From positions 1,880,001 to 1,944,000 of the forward strand of contig OX031060.1 of NCBI GenBank assembly GCA_943736015.1: DNA of 64,000 bases, in the 5' to 3' direction. Below the pieces are notes generated by a model. That model was not told where the DNA came from and searched no databases. It saw nothing but the letters and a program-made list of their open reading frames with translations. The DNA comes from Tridacna crocea (taxonomy: Eukaryota > Mollusca > Bivalvia > Cardiida > Cardiidae). Below, one piece after another: positions 48,664 to 59,240 of the stretch (position 1 is its first letter; each line of letters starts with the position of its first letter). Position numbers and translations under genes: made by a program.

Positions 48664-49086
48664 ACCTTAGAAACACCTGATAGTTTCTTGAAGGGTTACC
48701 TAAGTCTGGTTCCTCATTTTGGGTAATCTGGTTTTATCACCTACTGTCATTCCATGTTATATTTAGCTTGTTTGAATGCAATACAGATGTAATGAAGTGA
48801 GTTTTATTGCAAATAACTGATGCAAAAGTTTCAAGTATTTGAATCTGTTTCTGAGAACTTAAGTCTGGATCTCTTTTTTACTTTAGTTGCCTTGGAAGCC
48901 AATCTATATCCAATATCAGAATGCATTAAACATGCACTGCACTGTTCACTACCTTTTTACATATTTTTTAAAAAAATAACTATGATTAAGTAATTTTTTG
49001 GCTTTCATCACTTATTAAAAAATTCAGATTCTTTATTTAGGTGGCAGAAGATCATTTTTCAGACTGAAAACATTAAATGTATTTAT
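48664..49086. other. Non-coding, no feature seen
   Basis: Unclassified AT-rich DNA. Confidence 0.35.
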
Positions 49087-49303
49087 TTGAGTTTAAGGCT
49101 TTTTCAACAGCTTTGGTTATATCACCACAGTCACTGCACATTCATATATTTTTTCTGGCTTTCTCACACTAAAGTACCGACACAACTTTCTGCCCAAGTC
49201 ACTGACTACAGTACTTTTCTCACATGCTTCAGAGATAAGAGGCAAAAATTCGCTGAAAAAGGAAGTTTGCCTATACTTAGTATCAAACTAGCAACCACCA
49301 GGG
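49087..49303 (-). mobile_element. SINE-1, decayed copy
   Basis: TTTTCTGGCTTTCTCACACT, CAACTTTCTGCCCAAGTCAC, TTTTCTCACATGCTTCAGAG and AGTATCAAACTAGCAACCAC match 4270-4526. It ends where the fold-back element begins, so the head is lost. Confidence 0.7.
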
Positions 49304-49506
49304 CTCCATTTCACCAAGGTAGTTACGAACAAAATTTACGTAAGTTTTGCATAACTATAGTATAGTCGCATTTATCTGCTACGAGATACATGAAAGCTAT
49401 CATTTATAGTTTTCAGTGTGTCTCATAGCAAATTAATGCCACTCTAGTGCTGTTACATAAAACTTACAAAAATGTTATTTGTAACTATGCAAGTGAAACT
49501 GGGCCC
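49304..49506. mobile_element. Fold-back element, GGGCTCCATTTCAC type
   Basis: GGGCTCCATTTCACCAAGG and CAAGTGAAACTGGGCCC at the ends; AGTTACGAACAAAATTTACG and AATGTTATTTGTAACTATG inside. About 203 bp, palindromic over most of its length. Inserted in or beside the SINE. Confidence 0.78.
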
Positions 49507-49528
49507 AGGTCACAAGCCATAATTTATG

Positions 49529-49757
49529 TTAACTCTTTACCAAACGACAAATTTGTAGAGTGGTCCAAATTGGAAGCATTTGCAGACGACTATTTAAATG
49601 TGACTGAAAATTCAAAATTTGATTTGGGAAAGGTAGGAAACATTGTGGGACAAGGAGAAAATGTTGGTTACCAGCATTTTCTCCTTTTCCCACAATGTTT
49701 TCAAAAGGCCTCTATCACAGGGTTGTCAAAAGTCGTCATTGTGTGGTAAAGGATCAA
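49529..49757 (-). mobile_element. MITE-A, intact 229 bp
   Basis: TTAACTCTTTACCAAACGAC to GGTAAAGGATCAA; the right target TCAA is shared with the next copy. Confidence 0.93.
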
Positions 49758-49983
49758 CTCTTTACTACACAATCCTGACTTTTAACGACCCCGAGAAAAA
49801 AGCCTTTTGAAAACATTGTAGGAAAAGGAGAAAATGCTGGTAACCAGCATTTTCTCCTTTTCCCACAATGTTTTTCTACCTTTCCCAAAGCAATTTTCTA
49901 ATTATGAATCATATCTATTTTGTCGTCAGCAAATGCTTTCAATTTGGACAATTCTGCAATTTTGTCGTTTGGTAAAGAGTGAA
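49754..49983 (+). mobile_element. MITE-A, 230 bp, back to back
   Basis: TCAACTCTTTACTACACAAT to GGTAAAGAGTGAA. Opposite orientation to its neighbour, so the pair forms a larger inverted repeat. Confidence 0.92.
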
Positions 49984-50125
49984 CCATAGAGCTACAAGGG
50001 TGGGTCTATTAGAAGAACTTCCTGAGATGAATTTGCTTTGACAGACTGAACAAAAATCTGTTTGAAACATGTATACAAAATGAACTGAGGTTGTTTTAGT
50101 TCACATATGCATGAAGCTTTCAAGA

Positions 50126-50217
50126 TGAGCTTTTGTGATCATGGCGGTCATACGGTCATCACTCTTTACCTTGTATGCTCTCTATTTTCAGTCGGCCACA
50201 TTTTCTGTCGGATACTA
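50126..50217 (+). mobile_element. Tandem-core element, head fragment
   Basis: ATGAGCTTTTGTGATCATGG, GTATGCTCTCTATTTTCAG and GGCCACATTTTCTGTC, as in 7379 and 23250. Confidence 0.55.
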
Positions 50218-50227
50218 TTGTTTTAAA

Positions 50228-50462
50228 TTAACCGATTACCACACAATCCCTACTTAAGACGCCCCTGAGAAAAAAAGCCTTTAGAAAACATTGTGGGGGA
50301 AAAAGGAAAAAGTGCTGGTTATCAGCATTTTCTCCTTTTCCCCACAATGTTTTCTACCCTTCATGAAACAAAATTTCAAATTTTCATTCCCTTTTATTTC
50401 GTTGTCTTCAAATGCTTTCGATTTGAGCAAACCTAAAATTTTGTCATTTGGTAATGAGTTAA
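50228..50462 (+). mobile_element. MITE-A, 235 bp
   Basis: TTAACCGATTACCACACAAT to GGTAATGAGTTAA. Outer stem extended with extra G in both arms (TTGTGGGGGA and TCCCCACAA). Confidence 0.9.
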
Positions 50463-50785
50463 TATGTGAAGACATTGCAGCAAAAGGGAAAATATACTCG
50501 AAACACAATTGCTGTTCTCTCGGTGTCTAAAGAAATGAAGGGTCTATGGAAAGTCAAAAAAACATCATCTGCATGTGGTAATTTTGTAAGATAAGGTATT
50601 TAGGCAAATAAAATTAAGTGTTTCTATTACTGTTAATTACCTAGGAAAAATTTTCACTTATCTTGATATTTCTATGGGGAGTTTTGTCATGCTAACAGGT
50701 ATTTACTGTATGCAGTGCAAGTAATAGTCCACACAGCTAAAACATTATTGTAATTAACTTTATGTCATGTGGCAAACTTTACCCT
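50463..50785. other. Non-coding, no feature seen
   Basis: Unclassified. Confidence 0.35.
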
Positions 50786-51118
50786 TTTCTCTTCTCCCAA
50801 CTACAAAATTTTGGGCTCAACCAAATTGGAAGCCAAAGTGTTAAGACTTGTTTAAATTCAAAGAATTTTACAGACAGCAAATTCATATAATTATGTACAA
50901 TGGAAATCCTTTGGGAAGATACTGGGTTAAACAAGGATTACTTCCCTTGTCAACTACACTTTTCAGGTTCTTCAAAACTTGGGGCTGAACCCCAGGTGCT
51001 TGGTCAGTTGCATGCTGGACCTGAGAACACTGCCATGATATAGCTGAAATAATGTTGATAACAGCAATAAACACCATACAATAATCCTTACTTGGGAATG
51101 TTTGGTAAAGGGTTAAAA
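50786..51118 (-). mobile_element. MITE-A remnant around a SINE-2
   Basis: 50786-50888 has long-flank words (CCCAACTACAAAATTTTGGG, CAGACAGCAAATTC). 51081-51118 has CTTGGGAATGTTTGGTAAAG and GGTTAA. The order suggests one old copy split by the SINE. Confidence 0.5.
50895..51075 (+). mobile_element. SINE-2, partial
   Basis: AGGTGCTTGGTCAGTTGCAT, CTGCCATGATATAGCTGAAA and ATGTTGATAACAGCAATAAA. Confidence 0.6.
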
Positions 51119-51345
51119 CATGTAATACTGTAGTACAAGCTCTTACCCTCTAAATGCACAGTAAACCCTGTAGATGTTTACAATCTAGGAATAAGACCTG
51201 TATAATTGCAATTTGAAGGATGTTCTTTTCAGAATCACTCGGGAAAGCAGACACAATTTCTGATCCTGAACTATCCTGGCCACAAAGCCAATTATAGATG
51301 TGATAGGGGTGTTATTTGGGATTAACAATGTTACATGATAGATGC

Positions 51346-51574
51346 TTAACTCATTACCAAATGACAACATTTTAGGCTTGTCCAAATTGAAAGCATTTGC
51401 AGACGACAAAATAAAAGTGACTGAAAAATTGAAATTTGTTTTGTGAAGGGTAGAAAACATTGTGGGAAAAGGAGAAAATGCTGGTTACCAGCATTTTCTC
51501 CTTTTCCCTCAATGTTTTCTAAAGGTTTCTTTCTCAGGGTTGTTAAAAGTCGGGCTTGTGTGGTAATGAATTAA
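51346..51574 (-). mobile_element. MITE-A, intact 229 bp
   Basis: TTAACTCATTACCAAATGAC to GGTAATGAATTAA. Nearly consensus in every part. Confidence 0.95.
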
Positions 51575-51765
51575 TGAATGACATGAAGACTTCAAAATGA
51601 AAAGGGATGAGATCTTGCAATTTTGAGTCTGTTTTGACCAACATATTACGCAGAAAAAAGAAACAGTGTAGAACTGAGATCAGACAGTATGCTGGGGGTA
51701 CCCATAACATAGGATTTGCATGTTGATAATACATTCACAAAGGTTTGATTAGCATTCATGAACTG
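51575..51765. other. Non-coding; weak GATCAGAC hairpin near 51664
   Basis: TGTAGAACTGAGATCAGACAG may be a half copy of the GATCAGACTGCACA family. Confidence 0.4.
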
Positions 51766-51994
51766 TTAACTCATTACCAAACAACAAAATTTTAGGCGTG
51801 TCCAAATGGAAAGCATTTGCAGACGACAAAATAAAAGTGACTGAAAATTTGAAATTTGTTTTGTGAAGGATAGAAAATATTGTGGGAAAAGGAGAAAATG
51901 CTGGTTACCAGCATTTTCTCCTTTTCCCACAATGTTTTCTAAATGCTTCTTTCTCAGGGGCGTCAAAAGTAGGGACTGTGTGGTAATGGGTTAA
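51766..51994 (-). mobile_element. MITE-A, intact 229 bp
   Basis: TTAACTCATTACCAAACAAC to GGTAATGGGTTAA. Very like 51346-51574, only 192 bp away. Confidence 0.95.
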
Positions 51995-52123
51995 TCCATG
52001 ATGTCGGCATGTTCATGACAGTGGTTAATCAGTAGACCGCATGAACAAAAAGTTGATGCATCTTTCATGAATCTTTAAAATGACAAAGCTTTACAAAGGT
52101 TTATGTATCCATTGTCATCAATT

Positions 52124-52351
52124 TTAACCCTTTACCCCATGAGGCATTTCTATGGTATCTCTAATTGACCCTAAATAACAGCAAGGATGAAGCCGTTTCT
52201 TATGTGTATATGACACCTTTGGTAGCATACAAAACATTGTGATAAAAGGTGAAATTGCTTGTCACGATCAATTTCACCTTTTGCCACAATGTTTTCCTAG
52301 GGCTCCTACAAACAATGTGTAGAAATGAGTTTTTATGGAGTAAAGGGTTAA
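52124..52351 (-). mobile_element. MITE-B, 228 bp
   Basis: TTAACCCTTTACCCCATGAG to GGAGTAAAGGGTTAA. Stem changes GTGATAAAAGG and CACGATC are not matched across arms. Confidence 0.93.
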
Positions 52352-52690
52352 ACAACAAATAAATCTTTCAGAATACAGTCCTAAAAGACATTGATCTGTG
52401 AATGGGAATATTATTGTGCATATCTCGGACTTCTTTGGCTCTTTTCCAGACTTATTGAATTCAGAAGAATCCAGATTTTTATTACAAAATTGTAGGTGAA
52501 AAAATGGAAGCACAGCTGTGTTTTGGGCCATTAGTAAGACAAGTAAGGTTCATTTGCTAATGATTATACCAGAACAAGCTGCCTTTACTGAATGCCACCC
52601 AAAGAGCCACAGCACAACTTGCATGTCTATTGTATCGTGAACATTTAAGGGAGAAAGAAACATTCTTCGAATTTTATCAGATGATAAGTT
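52352..52690. other. Non-coding, no feature seen
   Basis: Unclassified. Confidence 0.35.
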
Positions 52691-52699
52691 TTCATATTG

Positions 52700-52764
52700 G
52701 AAGCTTTTTTCAAAAGCTTTCTTTTTCTGGGTCGTTCTAAATGAGTGTGTGGTGAAGCGTTTAA
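52700..52764 (-). mobile_element. MITE-A, short-flank end only
   Basis: TTTTTCAAAAGCTTTCTTTT, CTGGGTCGTTCTAAATG and GTGGTGAAGCGTTTAA; joined to the next copy. Confidence 0.6.
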
Positions 52765-52988
52765 ATCATTACCCACGGCACTATTTCAGGCTTGTCCAAA
52801 TCAAAAGCATTTGCAGACGACAAAATGAAGATGGCTGAAAAATTGAAATTTGTTTTGTGAAGGGTAAAAAACATTGTGGGAAAAGGAGAAAATGCTGGTT
52901 ACCAGCATTTTGTCCATTTCCATCAATGTTTTCTACAGGCTTCTTTTTCAGGATCGTCAAAAGTAGGGATTGTGTAGGAAAGGGTCAA
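52761..52988 (-). mobile_element. MITE-A, 228 bp
   Basis: TTAAATCATTACCCACGGCA to GTAGGAAAGGGTCAA. Right arm CCATTTCCATCAATG decayed. Confidence 0.9.
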
Positions 52989-53327
52989 TTCCACATACCG
53001 GGTACTGTTAGTTAGCCAATCAAATTTTGTACAATATTTATTTCTTTCTTGTGAAGATGACAGCACTGTCATTTCATTGTTCATCAATTTTCCCAATGAA
53101 AAACAAAGCATCAGGTGGAAAAGTGCTGCTAGAAGTAATATACAGACCTTGGGATGGAACTTAAGAAAGATTATATTAGAAATGTCCTTGACAGGAATTG
53201 TTTAGAATGTAAAATTTCTCCCCAAATAAACATACCTGGTTCCAGTTATATTGTATATACCACATAGGGGTCATGCTTTCATTATCTGATTAACAGCAGG
53301 TGATACTAAAGTCTGAACTCTGCAGTT
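52989..53327. other. Non-coding, no feature seen
   Basis: Unclassified. Confidence 0.35.
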
Positions 53328-53547
53328 TTAACTCTTTACCAAACAACACAATTTTAGAACAGTCCAAATTCACAGCATTTGCAGATAACAAAGTAAACAC
53401 AGCTCAAGTGATGGAATTCGTATTTAATAGGGTACTAAACATTGTGGGAAAAGGAGAAAATGTTGGACCAGCATTTTCTCCTTTTCCCACAATGTTTTCA
53501 ATGTTCTCAAGGTTGTAAAAACTAGGGATTGTTTGGTAAAGGATTAA
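53328..53547 (-). mobile_element. MITE-A, 220 bp
   Basis: TTAACTCTTTACCAAACAAC to GGTAAAGGATTAA. Loop shortened to TGTTGGACCAGCA; short flank CAATGTTCTCAAGG also reduced. Confidence 0.9.
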
Positions 53548-53660
53548 CTCATTCCATCCTAAAGACATCTTCTTTTAGACTTGCACCACTTTCTTCCGAA
53601 AACATCGAGAGAACTGATTAAAACATGCAATTTCTCCTCTTGCTACATTGCTTTCATAAC
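53544..53660 (-). mobile_element. MITE-A-like decayed copy
   Basis: Shares the TTAA at 53544, then TTAACTCATTCCATCCTAAA; a weak arm GCAATTTCTCCTCTTGC follows. Confidence 0.4.
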
Positions 53661-53933
53661 GTGTGTTGATTATAAATATTTTTGGGAGATTTTTTTCAAC
53701 TGATGCTAATTTCTTCCAGTGATAAAAAAAAAAACTTATGCTTTCTGCATAGGAAAAAGACTACATTGCTGAAACTTCATTCTGCATTTCACCCTTTACC
53801 ACCCAACAACAATTTTTACCTGTTGGTGAACACAGTCCCTGACCTTTTTTTCATGGTGACATATTTTATTGAATACAGACTTCAAATGGATAAATGCAAC
53901 AGTCAGTCCAAATATAGTTTACTTACCTTATGA

Positions 53934-53990
53934 GTCAGTGGAATAATAGTGGAGCGATATAGGGCTTCTTAATGGTCCTCTTGTTACATA
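53934..53990 (+). mobile_element. Tandem-core element, tail only
   Basis: GGAGCGATATAGGGCTTCTT and AATGGTCCTCTTG match the terminal tail of 24916-27036. Upstream core not recognised. Confidence 0.55.
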
Positions 53991-54226
53991 GACAAATAAA
54001 ATTTCGGTTAGGTAACTCTGAACTAAGTTATGGAGAAAAGCGTGATGTTACCTGCTGCTGTATGCTGATCAAAGAATTTCTTGCAATCTTAACTTCACAG
54101 TAGGATTTTGTAACCATTGTTAAAAACATTTTGTTTTGGAATTTAACTGTTGACCGTACCAAAAATCTTTTGACTTGTTCTTATTGAATGCACTAAAAGT
54201 CTTGCAGACCACAGATCAGTTTGGGT

Positions 54227-54442
54227 TTAGCCCTGTACCACACAATGACAACTTTCAATGACCCTGGGAAAGAAACCTTTTGAAAACATTGCTGATAACC
54301 AGCATTTTCTTTTTTTTTTTCACAATGTTTTTCGCCTTATCAAGGAAAAATTGCAGCATTTGGGCCAAATTGAAATTGTCGTCTGCAAATGGTTTCAATT
54401 TGGTCAGGGGTAAAAAAAAATTTTTCTCTCTTAAAGGGTTAA
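54227..54442 (+). mobile_element. MITE-A with most of the left arm deleted
   Basis: TTAGCCCTGTACCACACAAT; GAAAACATTG is joined to CTGATAACCAGC; right end AAAGGGTTAA. Confidence 0.85.
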
Positions 54443-54828
54443 AACAGTGGAGATAAATGTCTTTGAAAGAAGAGAATACATTGTGGATAAAAAGGAGAAA
54501 GTGCTGGGTAAAACCATTTTCTCTCTATACCAGGATGGTTTCAAAGGCTTTCTTTCTGCCTTGTTTAACCCTGTACCACACATTGATGACTTGTAACGAA
54601 CCTGGGAAGGAAGCCCTTTGAAAACATTGTGGGAAAAGGAGAAAATGCTGGTAACCAGCATTTTCTCCTTTTTCCACAAAGTTTTCTACCTTAATGTGTA
54701 AAAAGTGCACAATTTGAGCCACACATTGAAATAATTGTGGTCTGCAAATGGTTTCAATTTGGACTAGAGTAAATTTTTTTCGTCTGGGAAAGTGTTAAAA
54801 ATAGGAATTTTTGGTAAAGGGAAAACAA
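54443..54828 (-). mobile_element. MITE-A interrupted by another MITE-A
   Basis: 54443-54564: hairpin ACATTGTGGATAAAAAGG and short flank start TTTCTTTCTGCCTTG. 54799-54828: AAATAGGAATTTTTGGTAAA completes it. The split is at the TTAA that family members often have in GTCGTTAAAAG. Confidence 0.75.
54565..54798 (+). mobile_element. MITE-A, 234 bp, nested
   Basis: TTAACCCTGTACCACACATT to GGGAAAGTGTTAA; complete hairpin with TGCTGGTAACCAGCA. Confidence 0.92.
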
Positions 54829-55060
54829 CTGTGTATAATGTACATAAGCAAATTCCTGATAGGGACATCTACAACTTGACTTTGATGATGAGCTTAAAGT
54901 CATTTTAGGAGAGGAACTTATTATCTAGATGTCTGAGTCATAGCGAAAAAATATATTCATAGAAGAAAGTTGGGTTTAGTGACACAATAATGGAATAATT
55001 GCAGATTCAGAATATAAGAAAAGTTGTGGAGAAATACAGTTGAGAAATTGCCATTTATTA

Positions 55061-55290
55061 TTAACCCTTTACCACACAATCCCAACTTTTATCAATTCTG
55101 ACAAATAGGACTTTTGAAAACATTTTCGGAAAAGGAAAACATGCTGGTGACTAGCATTTGCACCTTTTCCCACAATGTTCTCCACTATTCCCAAAACAAA
55201 TCTCCAATGTTTGAGACACATTTAATTTGTTGTCTACAGATGCTTTCAATTTGGACAAGTCTAAGACTTTGTCATTTGGTAAAGAGTTAA
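55061..55290 (+). mobile_element. MITE-A, 230 bp
   Basis: TTAACCCTTTACCACACAAT to GGTAAAGAGTTAA. Stem decayed in both arms (TTTCGGAAAAGGAAAAC, CATTTGCACC). Confidence 0.9.
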
Positions 55291-55576
55291 AGCAGTGTCT
55301 CCATTTGTCAACTTTTCAAAAGTCTTCTACTGCAGGTGAGCAGACGTCTACTGGAAGAGAAAGAAGGGTACCAGATTCTGTCTACCTTCATTGATGTGAT
55401 TATACATAGATTAGTTCAAATAGAAGTTCAGAGAGCTTGGAACTTGTTCGTAATTAACCCTGACAGTGCCTTAATGAATCACATGGTAGTTTTCATTCTG
55501 TGAAAAAAAGATCATATTTTATTGTAAGGCTGATGAAGTAAGAATATCTTGAAAGAACTTGATGGTGATAATTCAA
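55291..55576. other. Non-coding spacer
   Basis: Nothing recognised. Confidence 0.35.
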
Positions 55577-55622
55577 GATGAGACTGGACTTATGTACAGC
55601 CTGATCTTGACCTACACTGTCT
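55577..55622. repeat. GATCAGACTGCACA hairpin, decayed
   Basis: CAAGATGAGACTGGACTTAT and GTACAGCCTGATCTTGACCT. Confidence 0.5.
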
Positions 55623-55683
55623 GCAGAAATAAATGAAGTTGTGCTGGTATCTATAGGGTTAAATTGTGATGCTGCCTTATTTC

Positions 55684-55913
55684 ATAAACTTGTTACCAAA
55701 CGACAACATTTTAGAATTGCACAAATCGAAAGTATTTGCAGACAACAAAATAGAATTGACTGAAAATTTGAAATTTGTTTTGTGAAGAATAGAAAACATT
55801 GTGGGAAAAGGAGAAAATGCTAGTTACTAACATTTTCTCCTTTTTCTACAATGTCTTCAAAAGGCTTCTTTCTCACTGTCGTCAAAAGTCGGATTTGTGT
55901 GGTAATGGGTTAA
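55684..55913 (-). mobile_element. MITE-A, 230 bp
   Basis: ATAAACTTGTTACCAAACGA to GGTAATGGGTTAA. Loop ATGCTAGTTACTAACAT: the GG-to-AG change near the loop is matched by CC-to-CT. Confidence 0.9.
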
Positions 55914-56151
55914 ACATAAATTATATTTGAAGATGTGATATGTGAATCAGTGAATTCACCATATAGAAAGGGATAATTTTCATAAAATTCATTAAACTTA
56001 CTTTGAAAATTTGTGTTATTGGAACAACTATTTGATGATTTTTGTGTGATATGTGATAAATGAAACTTTTTGCTAAAATTATAAAATTTCTGTGATGACT
56101 TGTGCAACAAATTGTGCTGGATAGTTACATGTAACTATCTAGATTTCAAAA

Positions 56152-56181
56152 ATGCCGGGCCCTAAGAAGAAAATTGTTAAG
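56152..56181 (+). CDS. Possible first coding exon (10 codons)
   Basis: ATG with an AAAATGC context opens MPGPKKKIVK and stops exactly at codon AAG before GTAAGC, a good donor, phase 0. A polypyrimidine tract and TTTACCTACAG acceptor follow at 56279, giving a 98-nt intron; if used, the frame ends at TGA after five more codons (56280-56297). Either this is a micropeptide, a first exon spliced elsewhere, or chance. Function unknown. Not part of any repeat I recognise. Confidence 0.25.
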
Positions 56182-56279
56182 GTAAGCTGTTTTGTTTTTT
56201 TTAAGAAAAACGAAATTGTTTTGTTAATATGTCTTTGAATTGCTGGTGCTTTTAAAATGGATTTTTTTTTTACCTACAG

Positions 56280-56297
56280 AGCTCCAGACAGAAGTGA
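56280..56297 (+). CDS. Possible second exon ending in TGA
   Basis: Starts after the acceptor TTTTTTTTTACCTACAG and reads SSRQK then TGA in frame with 56152-56181. Included only as the nearest acceptor downstream; support is splice-signal shape alone. Confidence 0.15.
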   Translation, partial: SSRQK

Positions 56298-56439
56298 TTT
56301 TGATTTTAAATTTGAAAATATTAATTATTCTCCATTAAACCCCATTCTAATGAGTACCTACAACATACAGTTTGGAAGAGAAACAATGGATTTAGAATAC
56401 CAGATGTAAAATGAAACATGGCTTCAATGAGGAGATTTG

Positions 56440-56524
56440 TCTTTGAAAGGATAGAAAACAGAAGAGATGATAAGCTAATACTAGTTATCAACAGTGTTTT
56501 CCAAAACCTTCCATCTCAAGGTTG
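56440..56524 (-). mobile_element. MITE-A, decayed hairpin
   Basis: AGGATAGAAAACAGAAGAG and CAGTGTTTTCCAAAACCTTC, CATCTCAAGGTTGAT keep the family order. Confidence 0.4.
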
Positions 56525-56749
56525 ATAACCATTTACTGAATGACAATATTTTAGCTTTGTCCAAACAGGAAGCACTTGCAGACATAATTTCAATCTGGAT
56601 AAAATAATGCAATTTTTCTTTAAAAGGGTATAAAACAGGGAAAAGGAGATTATGCCAATTATCAGCACTTTCTACATTTCCAACAGTGTTTACTAATGGG
56701 TTCTTTCCCAGTCTCGTTTGAAGTCAGTATTGTGTGGTAAATATATTAG
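56525..56749 (-). mobile_element. MITE-A, 225 bp, diverged
   Basis: ATAACCATTTACTGAATGAC to GTGTGGTAAATATATTAG. Stem much decayed. Confidence 0.8.
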
Positions 56750-57199
56750 GACGAAAAAGAAATGCAGAGTACCATACGAGATAATGAAAAAGGTTCGAAT
56801 CTCCATATGCAGTCAGTCACTACTTTTTTTCACTTAGGAGGAGGCACTGTCAATAAGAAGCCATTTTCTCATTTCCTTTTGGCCACACTGAAATGAAATT
56901 TTATCAAAATATTCAAAACTGATCAGTGCTAAATATAAAATCATAATTTAGAATTCTCAATCAAGTTATACACCTCTAAACTACCTTGAAAGGTTACCCT
57001 GTGTTTCTTTTTGGTCCTAATATAGTTAAAAACATGGCATCATTTGGGAAAGAGATAAGATAATTATGCAATAGCAATTGTTGGCAGAATTCAGATTTCC
57101 AGCAGGAGTACTATTGCCTATCACATTTTTCCAGGAACCATCCTTATTCTGTCCCCTATATCTTGAATACTCGCGGGGTTCAGATGTGAAATTATTATT
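56750..57199. other. Non-coding, no feature seen
   Basis: Unclassified. Confidence 0.35.
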
Positions 57200-57428
57200 T
57201 TAACCGTTTCCCGAACCACAAACTTTTGGACTAGACCAAATTGAAAGCATTTGCAGATGACAATTCAACTCTTGCTGAAAAGATGATTTCTGTCTATGAT
57301 AGGGTAGAAAACATTGTGGAAAAAGGAGAAAATGCTGGTTACCAGCATTTTCTCCTTTTCCCACAATGTTTTCAAAAGGCTACTATTCCAGACCCATAAA
57401 AACCAGGGATTGTTTGGGAAAGGGTTAA
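57200..57428 (-). mobile_element. MITE-A subfamily with AACTCT flank, 229 bp
   Basis: TTAACCGTTTCCCGAACCAC to GGGAAAGGGTTAA. Long flank has CAATTCAACTCTTGCTG and GATTTCTGTCTATGATAG; short flank CCAGACCCATAAAAACC. Shared with 58426-58655 and in part with 24736, so a distinct subfamily. Confidence 0.93.
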
Positions 57429-57494
57429 AACTTTTGCCCTGTCCAGAGTCTGAACTTAATATGACCTCCTTTTCATGAGTTGTTTCTCTGTCAC

Positions 57495-57665
57495 TTCTGA
57501 TCAGTTTTTCAACAGTGTATATATGGGAAAGAAGCCAATGGCCCATGAAGATTATTGTCTGAAGTGCTGGTAAAAGAAACACCAGATAGATGTACAGGCC
57601 ATGGGCATATAACTGAAATGATGTTGAAAATGGTTTTAAATACCATTATAAGCAAACAAATTTTT
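57495..57665 (+). mobile_element. SINE-2, partial
   Basis: ATGGGAAAGAAGCCAATGGC, CTGGTAAAAGAAACACCAG, CATATAACTGAAATGATG and GTTTTAAATACCATTATAAG. Confidence 0.65.
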
Positions 57666-57744
57666 ATGAGTTCAATGTTGCAGTAATGTGATTGCTTCTG
57701 ACACATGTCTGTGTTAGTCATAGACATATATCAGATTTTAAGGC

Positions 57745-57800
57745 CAGTCTATAGAGCTTGTAGACACCAACCATTCTGAAAGACATTCCTAGTTTCGGTC
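57745..57800. mobile_element. Fold-back element, half copy
   Basis: GTAGACACCAACCATTCTGA and AAGACATTCCTAGTTTCGGT resemble one arm of 24063-24265. Cut by the CCCC-headed element. Confidence 0.5.
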
Positions 57801-57805
57801 TTAAT

Positions 57806-58160
57806 CATACCCCCTACAACGAAGTGGAAGGGGATATATTGAAATCATAATGGCTGGCTGTCCTTCCGTCTGTCTGAACACCTGTCCATCCATCTGTTTG
57901 TAGACACAAATTTATCTGGCAAAATACTCTTACAGTTTTTCAGGTACTGAACTCAAATTTATTCATAGTGTTTCTACATATATGAAGTTGTGCATTTGCA
58001 ATTTCCAAGACCCTTCTGCAATTTGTTGTGGAATTATCTCTCTGTGAACTTTCTTCAGCTCTTACTTTTGTATTAAACCATTCTGCATTCCGTGACAAAA
58101 ACCCGTTTTGTGACAAGAAGCTGATGGGGGTTTGAACATGTTAGTGATAGCTCTAGTTTG
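57806..58160 (+). mobile_element. CCCC-headed element
   Basis: CATACCCCCTACAACGAAGT with GGAAGGGGATATATTG; TCTGTCTGAACACCTGTCC; tail GATGGGGGTTTGAACATG and GTGATAGCTCTAGTTTG. Confidence 0.7.
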
Positions 58161-58200
58161 TATAGTAACCTACTTTATAAGGCAGTTATTATTTGTTTAC

Positions 58201-58429
58201 TTTACTCTTTACCACACAAGAAAATTTTAGACTGGTCCAAATTGAAAGCATTTGCAGACGAAAAAATAAAGGTGACTAAAAAATAGAAATTTGTTCGGGG
58301 AAGGGTGGAAAACACTGTGGGAAAAGGAGAAAATGCTGGTTACCAGCATTTTCTCCTTTTCCCACAGTGTTTTCAAAAGGCTTCTTTCTCAGGGGCATCA
58401 AAAGTAGGGATTGTGTGGTAATGGGTTAA
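58201..58429 (-). mobile_element. MITE-A, intact 229 bp
   Basis: Left target TTTA, right TTAA shared with the next copy. Stem AACACTGTGGG/CCCACAGTGTT matched. Confidence 0.94.
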
Positions 58430-58655
58430 CCCTTTCCCAAACGACAAACTTTTGGACTAGACCAAATTGAAAGCATTTGCAGACGACAATTCAACTCTCT
58501 CTGAAAAGATGATTTCTGTCTATCATAGGGTAGAAAACATTGTGGGAAAAGGAAAAAAATGCTGGTTACCAGCATTTTCTCCTTTTCCCACAATGTTTTC
58601 AAAAGGCTACTATTCCAGACCTGTAAAAACCAGGGATTGTTTTGGAAAGGGTTAA
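58426..58655 (-). mobile_element. MITE-A, AACTCT subfamily, 230 bp
   Basis: TTAACCCTTTCCCAAACGAC to GGAAAGGGTTAA. Left arm GGAAAAAAATGC but right arm GCATTTTCTCC: here the A-run change is not matched, unlike 47533-47763. Confidence 0.93.
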
Positions 58656-59240
58656 CGATTGCTGAGTTACAAGTTTCTGCTGCTGTGCTAAAGATGCAAT
58701 GACAAAGCCTGTGCCAGTGGATAGAGACATTTTAGGGACATTTTAGCAAGGCATATGCTTGCATACCCTGAATTTTATTAGCTCATCATTCTGATTCAGT
58801 TCATTGGAATTTGTTTATGTACATTGTTTATTGGTCAGTGCATCAAAAACTTTTGTGTAAGCTTTTTAGAAGGTTTAAGTGACTAATCTATATGCTGCGA
58901 CTGGTGTCCACATCGCATACCATCATGTTAAATGTTTAATTGATTAACTGAATAGACTATTTAAAAATTGTACATTTGAAATGGATGGATATATTTTAAG
59001 TAACCTAACACATTAACAAAATGGCTATTGAATTATTGTACAATTGTTATTCATAGGTTTAAAAAAACTGATGTAATTTTTGTGTTTGGTACATTTACTA
59101 GCCAAACAATTTCCTCCAAACCAAATTGCAGTAGTCCTAACCCATTCATTTTACTGCACAAATCAGTGAACAGGACTGTCAGCCCTTTGATTACATTGAG
59201 GCTTTTCATCTGCAAATGGTACAAGTAGACAAATAAAAAA
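58656..59240. other. Non-coding, no feature seen
   Basis: Unclassified; a short tandem GACATTTTAGGGACATTTTA at 58726. Confidence 0.35.
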
